Shown here: piece by piece, positions 49,501 through 60,182 of the stretch
Layout of the letters: every line of letters begins with the position of its first letter
Numbering within the stretch: the first letter of the stretch is position 1
Assembly (NCBI GenBank): GCA_022578965.1
Contig: MU400657.1
Location: 1-64,000 of the forward strand
Origin: Xylaria sp. FL1777
Taxonomy: Eukaryota; Ascomycota; Sordariomycetes; Xylariales; Xylariaceae
Length of the DNA: 64,000 nt
Direction: 5' to 3'
Notes under the pieces: generated by a model
What the model saw: only the letters and a program-made list of their open reading frames with translations
Databases searched by the model: none
What the model was told of the DNA's origin: nothing
Position numbers and translations under genes: made by a program

Positions 49501-50288
49501 CCGAAAAAAAAACAAAACTATAAACAATATAGCAAACCTGCCCAAAAAAAAAAAAAAGCAAAAAATAGTAAAATAACCATAATAAGATCTTAATTTTTGC
49601 AAACATATAAAAAAGCAACAAAACAGCAGCCTTAGGTATTATTTCTTTCTTTTTTTTTTTTGAAGTAAAAAAAAAAAAAGGTTATTATTCCTTAATTTCT
49701 TCTTTACCTAAAGGCACTGCAATAAGTCTGTTTTTCAAAATAAAAAAAACTTATTATTTACTTATAAATTGCATATATTTTAAACTATTACTACTATATA
49801 TATAACTTAATAAAAAAATAAAATTAAATAACTATAAACAAAAGTTTTAATATATATAACTAACGTAAAGTTTAATACTATTTTTAATTATATTTTTTAT
49901 AACGCTGTTATTAATTTCTAGCTTTTTATTATTAATGCATTTTTACTTCATAAACATTTTTGCAGCGTAATTATAATATACTTTAACCTTAGGCTAGTTT
50001 TTATTCACCCGAATTATAATAATTAATTTTAAAAAGCTAAAAAGCAAGTTTTTTTCGTTAGCTTTTAATCGATCGTACTTTAAGCTTACAACTTAATGCT
50101 ATTTTAACAAACTTTGTTTTTAAATATACTTTACTAGTTCTTTTGTTTCTTACACTTAAATTTGCTTTATTTTAATAGTTACTTTTTAAGCTATTTTAGG
50201 CCTTTTATTAAATAAAGGTACTTTATTAGCTAGTTTTTTTTTTGTTATATTACTGCTTAAAAAAGCTGTTAAAGCAAAGCGTATTAGA

Positions 50289-50759
50289 TTTATAAACGTA
50301 TATAAACAGCAATAATGTTTTAGTATGCTATACGCGAGAAAAAAAGTATAAAAAGCACTAAAAGCTTACGTACTTTAAGAATTAGCACGTTAATTATTTA
50401 CGTAAGAAGTTGTGTGCTTTGGTTTAGAAAAATTATTATTAAAATACTTGCGAGCAGCACGCTTAATTTTAAAGTTCTTTTAATTGCGCATAATAGCCTA
50501 GTGTGTATAATTAACTTTTAAAAATGAATACTTTTTTCCTAAAAAAGTTTTATGTTTATTGAAGTGTAGCTTTAAGAAAATCTTGCGAAAATTGCAACTA
50601 GTAACGTTTTTAAAGAAAAGGCGTTTTATAAAATTACTAGCAAAAACTTAAAAGGCTTTAAATACGTTAAAAAGCTTTTTATACTAAATGCAAGCGTTAT
50701 AATAAGTAAGTATTATAATAAAATCAAAGGTTAAAACTTACTTTAAATTGTTTTGCTAG
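50289..50759 (+). pseudogene. Unknown relic, possibly the C-terminal part of a DNA transposase
   Basis: A plus frame (positions equal to 0 modulo 3) reads ~155 codons to TAG at 50757, broken by TAA/TAG only. It contains KALKAYVL, EVVCFGLEKLLLKYLRAARL (~50412-50470), then FPKKVLCLLKCSFKKILRKL (~50535-50595), then LAKTxKALNTLKSFLYxMQAL. A conserved Pro-containing FPxKVL after a helical segment recalls the GxFPFNPxKVL step after the catalytic core of Fot1/pogo transposases. The resemblance is loose and no DDE residues are seen. Confidence 0.28.
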
Positions 50760-50843
50760 TTTTTTTTTATTGCGAGTGGTTTACTTGTAGAATATTATTA
50801 TATGTTAAATTATATAGCTAGCAAACAAAAGGATTCTTTAATT

Positions 50844-50866
50844 AAAAAAAAAAAAAAAAAAAAAAA
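50844..50866 (+). repeat. A23 homopolymer
   Basis: Twenty-three consecutive A, the longest such run noticed, 85 bp after the relic ending at 50759. It could be a retrotransposed poly(A) end or a slippage tract. No target-site duplication was identified. Confidence 0.7.
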
Positions 50867-52702
50867 TAAAGTAAAGCTAAAAAAACAAAATAAGCAAGGC
50901 ATTATATATGTTGCAGCACATAGTTAAAGTTTTACTATATCGGTTACTAGTTAAGCAAACTAATAGTACTGCTTTAACTTTGTTTATGTTACGCGCTAAC
51001 TAAGCAACAGCAAAACTAACTTTTTTCTTTTGTTATTACTAGTGCTAACCTTTAGTAAGCTTTATTTTTTATACTTTTTTTTTCCTTTTTTTTTTTTTTT
51101 ATTTATATTGTATGCATCGAGAGCCTTTTATAGGTTATTAAAGTTGGCGCTTTATTTTTAGTAATTTGGCGTTTGCTAAACTTTTAGCTTTAATTAAATT
51201 ACAAAACTCTTGCTGCTATTATAGCCTAAAAAATTCTATTCTTTTTTTATATTGCTACTATAGCAGCAGGTTTTTTATGCTACATAACAAATCTTGTAAG
51301 TTAGCAGTACTCCTGTTTATTAAGCAAAATAAAATGCTGTAATATATAATATTAAAATAAAATAAGCTATAAAGTTTATTTATTGTGTAATATGTTTATA
51401 GAACTAAAAAGCAATCTTCGTTAAAAGCAATATTGGTGCAAGCACTGTTGCAAAAATAGCATATAAAGAAGCTAATATACTAAGCGATATTACTGTTAAA
51501 AAAAAAGCGCAAGGTTAGTTATAACTGCTATATATTATATAAAAAAAAAGCGGTATAAAGCTTTTACTTTTTGTTGTACGTTATAAGTACTTGTTGCAGT
51601 ATAATACTTTTAATTCTGTTTATAATTAGCTTAAATTTGCATTACTAATTTTTTAAAGCAAATGTTTTGCTTAGTGTTGCTAAGTATTAAGTTTTCTTTT
51701 GTTTTTTAGTTGTTTGTTTTAATAACAATGCGTTAAACTAAAGCTATAGTTTCTTTAAAAAGTTCCTTGAAAAATATAAACACAAAGCAAGTTATATATA
51801 GCTACAAGCGTTACTACATACGCTAGAACTAAACATGCAGAAATAATATAACTTTTTGCATAGCACTATTAAACATAATTATTTTTTAAACACATTTAAA
51901 TGCATTATTAATACATAAGTTTATAATTTAGCTATTTAAAAACTCCTTTAAATACTATTAAAACCTTATTAACCTTTTAATATTGTTTAACTAACTTTAC
52001 TATGCTATTATTAGTAAAAACGTAGTGCTAAATATATTTAGCAAATTATTTCTTACTTTTTTAAAGCTAAGCATACTATATAAAGCATGCAAGTATTGCA
52101 GTTCTTTATTAATAGCTTATTACTAAGGTATTTTTTATAGAATTTCTGAATTTTCCTATTATAGTAATTAGTTCTATAATAAATGCAATAAGCAAATAAT
52201 AACTTATAAAAATAGTTAGTTTTAAGCAAACTAAAAAGCTAAACCTAAGTATTTTAAACTAGCTAAAACAATACCGAATTAATAAAAATATAAGCCTTTT
52301 AAAGCATTAATGCGCGCTTTATAGATAAAATCAACAAAAAAGCATTTGTTAAATATCTTCTTGCTTAGTTTAAAATATATAAAGCTATATGCTTTTATAC
52401 TTTAATTTAATTTAACTAGTTAGCACAATATAAAAAAAAAGCTTAACTTTTTTATATATAGCTTGCTAATTAAAAGCACAAAAAACACAATAGTAACATT
52501 AATATTTACGTTAAAGCATTAAGCTTAATCTTCTTTATTTATAAAAAGTTAGTTAATTATATAGTATAGCAGCTTAAGCAGCATTATACTGCTATTATAT
52601 ACTGTTGCTTTGTAGTACTTTTTAATATAAAACTGTAGTATATTTATGTTTTACTTAGTAGCATTAAAAGTAACTAAAAGCTTATAAAAAATTATGCTAA
52701 TA
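50867..52702. other. 1.8 kb of decayed DNA
   Basis: It contains CT-rich simple sequence at 51060-51110. No gene recognised. Confidence 0.4.
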
Positions 52703-52852
52703 GTTATTAGTATATAAGCAAGAAGCGTTAGTATATAAGCAAGAAGCATTAATATATAAGCAAAAAGCGTTAATATATAAGCAAAAAGCGTTAATATATA
52801 AGCAAAAAGCATTAATATATAAGCAAAAAGCATTAGTATATAAGCAAAAAGC
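52703..52852 (+). repeat. 21-bp minisatellite, seven copies
   Basis: Units AGCGTTAATATATAAGCAAAA recur exactly every 21 bp (52724, 52745, 52766, 52787, 52808, 52829), the first degenerate. In the plus frame each unit reads S-[VI]-[NS]-I-stop-A-[KR], the stop always TAA. A readable Lys-rich frame follows to ~53030 (LLLKLHLNKDYLNALKNI, then LQKKLKKIFSNN). A heptapeptide repeat with Gln at the stop position is the simplest ancestor. The uninterrupted minus frame is likely a shadow. Confidence 0.85.
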
Positions 52853-55800
52853 GCTAATTTATTTTATAAGTTGCTACTAAAATTGCACTTAAACAAAGAT
52901 TATTTAAATGCTTTAAAAAACATATAAGCAAATAAATTAAGCAAACATAATAAATGCTTTATTAAAGTTTAGGTTAGTATTAAAAAGTTGCAAAAGAAAC
53001 TTAAAAAAATATTTAGTAATAATTTATTTTGTTAGCACTAAGTATTTTTTGTTTAGCAGTTTTAATATAGTTTCTTTTTATTGCACTTACGTTTTGATTT
53101 ATAATAATTATAGTAAGCTTAAACGTTTATACAGTTAGTATAATCAACTTAAAATTTAATTTAACTTTTTACTACTAAGTAACTTCTTTTGTTTATAGTA
53201 TTCCTTAATGTATAAAAGATTTCCAAAGTTCTAAATTTATAGAATGTTAATGTTAAAAAACCGTTATTACTAACGTAAAAAATATAACAGTTTGGTTAAA
53301 ACAGTAGCTCAGGGAAAACACTTTTTGCAAGTATTGTATTTTATAATTTGGATGCTATACTAACTTATAAAACTAGTAATAAAGCAATAAAAAATTGAAA
53401 CAAAAATACTGTTAAACTAATAAGCAATAACTTTAAGATTTTCAAAATTAAATAAATTATAAGCCAAAAAACAGAAAATAAAAACAACAAAAATCTATAA
53501 GTAATGTAATACGGTTATTTTTATACCTTTATAAGGTATGCCTTGGTTAGGCAGCTAAAGCACTAAATTATACTGCTTTTGCGAATAATACTTAGAAATA
53601 GTGGCTTATAAAAGGGAACAAAAGCGGCTGTTATATTAATGCTATATATAGCAAGCAATTATACCTAAGATATTTAAAGAAATAAAACAATTAAAGTAGC
53701 AATACAAAGATAGCGTATAACCTAAGTACATAGTATTTAAATTATTTACGAAATACTTTTATTTTATAACTTAGAAGTAATAAAACAAGCAACAAGCTTT
53801 AATATTTAACATAAAATCTATATTTATGTTTAATTGCTGTTTAAATATATAAATAGCTTAATTCATTAACTTTAAAAACAAAGCTAAACATAAGTTTAAT
53901 TATAATAGTAGCTGTATAGCTTGTAATAAATTAACATACTTAAGTGTTTTTAAACTTTTTGTTTAAGTATACAAGATTTCTACTTTTATAACTATTACAA
54001 AAGTAGAACTACGTTTTGCTAGTTAGCTATAATATATATAAGCGTTAAAAGTATTTTTATAAGTTTAAGTATTTTTTAGTTTTTTATTATTAATAAGTAT
54101 AATAAGAAATACCTTACTTATAACTTTAGTTAAAGTAAATTTTACTTTTAATTGTTAAAGTATTAGCTAATATATATTAATACAAAACATTATAGCAGTT
54201 ATAGCTTTAAAACAAAATAGCACTTAGTTTAAAATACAAAGTATTAATAAAGCAATATTTACAGAAAGCTTGCTAAATATAAAAGTTATTATAATATTTA
54301 CTATGCAAAAATAGCTCTAAAGATAAAAACTATGCTTATTTAAAACATAATAATAATCTGCAAAGCAATATTAGCACAAAAGTTTAATGCTATAGTAACG
54401 CTTTAATTATTTATTAAGTTCTTTTTTTAAAAAACCCTGTAGTTTTACTTATAGTTATTTTTAAGAAATAAACTAATAGCTATAAAAACTAAAAGATTAA
54501 CCTGCGTATTTTGCTTATTTCGCGTGCTTTATGTATTTTGTGTACCTTATATATTCTATATACTTTTAGTATACTTTGTGTACTTCAAGTATTCTGTATA
54601 CCTTATGTACTTTATATATCCTATATATATTTCATTTGTTTGCTTAAATATATAAATATAAATTAAGTAAATTACTGCTTGCTTTGATATATTTATATAT
54701 TAACCTTTTTTAGTAGCTTTGTATAGCACTAAGCTGCTTTAATTACTTATGTTTATAGAAAAAAAACCTATTTTAAGTTATTTTATTACGTATTTTTGCT
54801 TTAGAATAGCTATTTTAATATTGCATAACGAAAAGATTTTAGTTTTAACTTTTTTAAGCAATACACTGTTGTTTTAATAGCAATTATTTAAACAGCTAAG
54901 TATAACGTATATACTACTATACTAAAAATCTAGCAAAATAACTAAAAAAAAACGTAAGTTTTAGTATGTTCTAAAAAAAAGTTTGCACTAGTAGGTATGT
55001 AGCAATTAAATATGCCTAGGTATATAAATTCTAAGTGCAACAAGTGCATTTAAACACTGGTTATTTTAAAACGTTATAACTAGTTTACTAAATATTTTTA
55101 ACTGCTATTATATATATGCTAATTATTTTTGCTATAATTGTTTGTTGCTAAAAAAGCTATTTTTATAAAGCTGTAGCTAATAATTTTTTTTGTGCTAAAC
55201 TAGAGTTATACTATTTCGAACAATCATATTTACCGCATTTAGTAAAACCTGGGTATTTGCTACATACTCTATAATTTATATACATTATATTATAAGGCAA
55301 TTTTTAAAATATTACAAAAAGTCAAAATTTTAAAAAATAGTAAGCATATTGAAATACTAACTTATTTTTAGAAGTAAAAGAACTAAAATATAAATAGCAT
55401 TAATAAAAAATAACAGATAAAAATAGTAATAAAAATAAATAAATATATATATATATAGCTAAATTAGCCGGATTTTGCCGAGCTTTTAAAGTTTAAAACA
55501 TATGGCTACTGGCACTTGTGTAACTTCTGCTCTTTTTAAACATGTTGCTTTAGCTTTACTTATTTTATATTACTTAAATAATAGCTAAACGTTATTTTAA
55601 TGCAAAAGTTAACTTTTAGTACGTAAGTTTGCTAAACTTAATTTAAACAATAATTTGCTAATTAAACTTATAAACTTTAATTTATTGCTAAATTAATAAC
55701 ATTAGAGCTTTTGTAGTAAGTAAACTATATTTATTTTATTTTTTTTTCTTTAACTTTAAATTATTAGTTTTAAATTTCTAAAACTTTTAAAACTTTAGTA

Positions 55801-56342
55801 AAAAACTTAAACAATTTTAAAACTATATGTGTTAAAAAAAACAGTAATTTAAATAGCAATAAAAAAAACAATAAAAACAACAAAAGTAATAATGCTTATT
55901 TTAGCAATACTTATAGTAACAATAGTAATAGTAAAACTAAAGTTTATTTTTGTTTTAATGTTAAATATTAAAAACGTAAAGCTAATATATTACTTAAGCA
56001 ATATATATAGCACTATAATACTTGTATATTTTTACTTTGCTTTAAGCAAGGCTATTAGCTAACATAAATATAAATGTTAAATGCTTTATGCCTTGTATTA
56101 TTTGTTTTTTTATTTTTTATTATGTAGCTACTTTAAAGAAACATTTTTATAAATGCCAAGATCTTAAAAAAAAGCAAAATATTCTTAAGTATGCAAAAAA
56201 ACTAAAAGAAATAAAAACTTAACGAAAAAAAAAGTCTAAAAAAGCATTTATACAAGCACAGAAAGCTTTAAAAGATTAAAAATTTTGTTATACGCTAAAC
56301 ATATATAATTTAGTACTATAGAAAAAAGCGAAATTAAAAAAG
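52853..56342. other. 3.5 kb of decayed DNA
   Basis: No frame or array except the short repeat annotated separately near 54.5 kb. The region 52853-53030 is probably the tail of the 21-bp-repeat gene. Confidence 0.4.
54515..54635. repeat. Imperfect ~9-18-bp repeats (TATACTTTGTGTACTT type)
   Basis: TGTATTTTGTGTACCTTATATATTCTATATAC-like steps of 9 bp recur about twelve times with drift. Low-complexity array with no clear frame. Confidence 0.5.
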
Positions 56343-57005
56343 CGTTTAAACATTTCGACTTTAATGCTTTAGGAACTTCTATTTAGCTATGCGGCCGGTT
56401 TTGGCGTACTGTTTTTTATATTAAGTTGTATTATTAATAACGAACCAAACAAATATAATTATAATAATGCTGTTAATTAGCATATAAAAAAACATAACTT
56501 TTTTGCGCTTGCAAAAACTTTATGTAATATTAATAGTATTAGTAGCTAGCTATTAGTACACCTGGCTACTTTAAAAAGTACTATATATAATGCTTTTACT
56601 TTTACAAAAGATTTAAACTTTACAAATTCAACTATTAATAAGTTATTTATGCATAATACAAAAAGTTAATATTTTACAATACAAAATATAGCTGCAATTA
56701 TAAAAGCTTTGAACGCTTGTAATAATTTAATAAATAGTTTGGCTATATATAAAAATAATAAAGTTTTTATAATATAATATATTGCTATAGCACAAAAACT
56801 CTTAAGCTTTAAAAGCTATACAATAAATAAATTAAGTATATATTTAAACAATTGCTATTTTACGGCACAAAATATTATTATAGCTTTAAATACCTTAAGC
56901 ATATATTATTTAGAAAAGCAATATTTAATAACGCATAATGCTGCTACGGCTATACGTCTTTTAGGCTTTAAAAGCTACACAATAAATAAATTAGGTATTA
57001 TTTAG
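56343..57005 (+). pseudogene. Asn/Thr/Ser-rich relic with an internal 53-residue repeat
   Basis: A plus frame (positions equal to 0 modulo 3) reads 221 codons to TAG at 57003 with only about five stops, all TAA/TAG. Visible parts are SYAAGFGVLFF near 56385, FTFTKDLNFTNSTINKLF (~56595-56650), IQNIAAIIKALNACNNLINS (~56683-56742), and the repeat LLxFKSYTINKL, found at ~56799 and ~56958. The ancestor was rich in Asn, Thr and Ser. The repeat pair suggests a modular protein of unknown family. Confidence 0.45.
56805..56998 (+). repeat. 35-bp direct repeat spaced 159 bp, in frame
   Basis: Copies at 56805-56839 and 56964-56998 differ at three positions, all A/G or T/C. The 159-bp spacing is 53 codons, so the repeat is part of a coding duplication. 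Confidence 0.75.
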
Positions 57006-58085
57006 ACTACTTAGTTTTAGCACTTTACTTAAAAGTTTTGTTGTAAATTGCGCATACGTAGAACTTTTTTTTAGCAATTATTATATTATTACAAAGTTAA
57101 GTTTTTTAAAACATAGATTTTAGTAAAACTTAATAAACTGTTAAAAAAAAAACAGAAATACTATAAATATTTATTGTTTTTTTAATTAGTATAAATATGT
57201 TTTATTGCTTAATTACTATAATTTTTGCTAGTAATTTTATTGCACAAAAGTAAAGTTCGTTTTAAACTTATTTACTTTTAATTTAGCAACTTTTGCCTTA
57301 AAAGTTTTAGTATTTAGTAATATTATTTTAGCTTACGTTTTTACTTCATTTTTAGTACTAAACCTAATATTTAGAAACTTTCCTTGTTAGCAAGTTTAAC
57401 TAAGTTGGCTATTAATAATAATACTTATAATAATTAACCTTTAAATCTTTTTATTTGTAGCAAAAAAAAACTTACTATACCCTGGTTAATATATTTTGCA
57501 TTATTTTCACGATATTTTTGCTTTTTATATTTAAAGCAAGTGTTTTTAAAAAGCTTTAATTCTTAGGATCGCTAGTATTAAATAATTATAGGTACAAGCT
57601 TCTGTAGTATATTATATTAAATCTAGGCATTTAAAACTGCATTACAAAAGTATATATAGCTTTGTAGTTTTTTTGCGAATTTTAAACATAAAAAAACTAT
57701 ATATAGTTAGCAAAAAATCGGTTACTATAATATTTAAAATATTCCTAATAAAGCTATTAAATAATTAATTTTATAATGCTTTTTATTTCTTATATAATAT
57801 TAAAAAGTAGTATAAAAAGGCCTGCTTTTAAACATACAAAGTTTTTAATACTATTTTAAATAACAAAATCCAATCTTGCTAAAGTTTTAGTATAATAACT
57901 TACGTTGTAAAACTTAGAAAATTGTTTTTTTTTCTTAGTATTCTTTTTTGGCTTAATAATTTCTGTTTTCTCGTTTTATTTAAAATAAAAGCCCGCTATC
58001 TCGATAAATAACTTTATATTTGTTAATAATAGCAATAATGCTAAAGTTATGCCTGCGTAGTTAGTATTATTACTATATGTGCTAA
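57006..58085. other. 1.1 kb of decayed DNA
   Basis: No feature seen beyond T-rich patches. Confidence 0.4.
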
Positions 58086-58089
58086 AAAA

Positions 58090-58190
58090 GAAAAATTAAA
58101 AAAAGCATTAAAAAAAGGCATTAAAAAAAAGCATTAAGAAAAGGCATTAAAAAAAAGCATTAAAGAAAAGCATTAAAAAGGAGCATTAAC
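58090..58190. repeat. ~14-15-bp repeat (GCATTAAAAAAAAG)
   Basis: Seven units of AAGCATTAAAAAAAG/GGCATTAAAAAAA type with small length changes. Simple array, coding status unclear. Confidence 0.75.
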
Positions 58191-59819
58191 GCAATGTGCA
58201 CAAATAGTAAAAATTGCACAGTAAAAATTACTTATTGCACAAGCTATAAGTTTATAAACATAAAATATATAAAGCATATAAAGCATTTTATTAAATCTTA
58301 ATTTTTTACTTATTAATACGTTAGAACGTTGTATATAAATTGTTTTTAGTAGCTAAATTGCAAATAAATAGTATAAAGTACTTAAGTAGTTTAATAAGTT
58401 TGCATTTTATTTAAGCTACTTAAGCTAAGTAAAATATTTACCCTACTTAAATACTTAAGTATACATATAATATAATTACTAAGTATATACCTAAGTAATT
58501 ATATTTATAAAGTATGTGCTTTTGTAATAGCATATAAACTTAGTACTTAAATTATTATATATAAATTATTTGATTATACGATTTTTAACTTAATTTTTGT
58601 AAGCAAAATAATAACTATTGCTAAAGTTTAAAAATGCTTTAAAACGAAGCTAGTTATATATTAATAACATTCTTTAAGTTTCTTTGCATTGTTTAACTAA
58701 AAAAAACTTATACTGTAGCTAGCTTTTAAAATAGTACTACAGCTAAAGCTTACTATAAGCTATAATTACTTTAGTATTATACGTATTAAACTAGCTAAAC
58801 ACTTTATGTTATTTTTAAATGTATAGTTTAGTAAAACACCAGAACTATACTGCGCTAAATTAAAACTTATTAAAACTGTTTTGCGTACTAGAACTAAAGC
58901 TATTTAGCTTTTGTTAATCTAAGACATATAAGCAAACTACAAAAGTTAAAAAGCTCTAAATTAATTATATATAAACTTAAGAATAGCTACTATGCTTAGC
59001 AATAGTTTTAATAAAAAGCATAAACCTTTGTAGCTATAATAGATTATTATATACAAAATAAAAAATCAACTATTTAGTTTTAAGCTTTAACATATAGCCT
59101 TTGTTATATTTAGCAATATAACTAAAAAGCAATAAAGCTTGCATAATAGTAAACCCCCTTTAAAGCAATTTAAGACTAAAACTCTTAAAACAAAAAAAAC
59201 TATTAGATTTCTTTAGCTTATTTATAGCCAGCTTGCTCTAAGTTAAGGTTATAATATAAATTGCATGCTAATTTATCTAGCTAGTGCGCTTAAGCTGCTT
59301 CTTAAGCAACAACTCTATTTATATAGCTATACATTAGTAAAAAAAAGCATAAAGTACTTAAATAAACATCGCTTATAGCATAAGCACGCTATATACGGTT
59401 AGCTCCGGTTTATATAAAAAAAGTATAAGCTTGTTTGCCTTAGTATTATAGACCTGGTTTTTTTTTATTACTACAATTATAATATTTATACGCACTTTTT
59501 ATTTTTTAGCTAAAGCGAACAACAATTAGCAAAGTGCATTTAATAACCAGATTAACAAGTTTAACGTTATTTATAACATTTATTTAGCTTATATAAAAAT
59601 ATACTAACTATACGTTCTTTATCTGTAAATTATAAAAGGTTTAAAAATATAACTTGCTAGTTTTATAGTGTTTAAATTGCCTTTTTAATACATAACTACC
59701 TACTTCGCGTAAAAATCAATGTTTTATAACACTTTAAACTTTAAAAAACACATCTTACAAAAAAAAAAACAATTATGCAAAACAGCTAAAATTATTTTAA
59801 TCTTTATATAGTTGTTTTC
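58191..59819. other. 1.6 kb of decayed DNA
   Basis: No frame or array. TACTTAAGTA-type palindromic AT blocks at 58380-58500. Confidence 0.4.
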
Positions 59820-60182
59820 TTAAATATAAAGAAATTACTAGTAAATAATAAAAATTAAAAATAAAAAGAATTACTAATAAATAATAAAAATTAAAAATAA
59901 AAGAAATTACTAGTAAATAATGAAAATTAAAAATAAAAAGAATTACTAGTAAATAATGAAAATTAAAAATAAAAAGAATTACTAGTAAATAATGAAAATT
60001 AAAAATAAAAAAAATTACTAGTAAATAATGAAAATTAAAAATAAAAAGAATTACTAATAAATAATAAAAATTAAAAATAAAAAAAATTACTAGTAAATAA
60101 TGAAAATAAAAAATAAAAAAAATTACTAGTAAATAATAAAAATAAAAAATAAAAAATATTACTAATAAATAATCAAAATTAA
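59820..60182. repeat. 36-bp minisatellite, ten copies
   Basis: TTACTAGTAAATAAT recurs every 36 bp at 59835, 59871, 59907, 59943, 59979, 60015, 60051, 60087, 60123 and 60159. The full unit is AAAATTAAAAATAAAAAG followed by AATTACTAGTAAATAATG. The minus strand is open through the array for 129 codons (FHYLLVILFIFN-type units); the plus strand has TAG-TAA per unit in one frame, which could be a Gln-Gln pair. Which strand was coding, if either, cannot be decided. Confidence 0.9.

Noticed and set aside
49366..49621. Two overlapping Phe/Ala- and Leu-rich minus-strand frames
   Set aside because: Produced by the 9-bp purine repeat; two frames open at once over the same simple sequence is not evidence of a gene.
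52651..52833. Minus-strand LFAYILT repeat protein
   Set aside because: A by-product of the 21-bp period; the plus strand gives a better ancestor and a coding-like tail.
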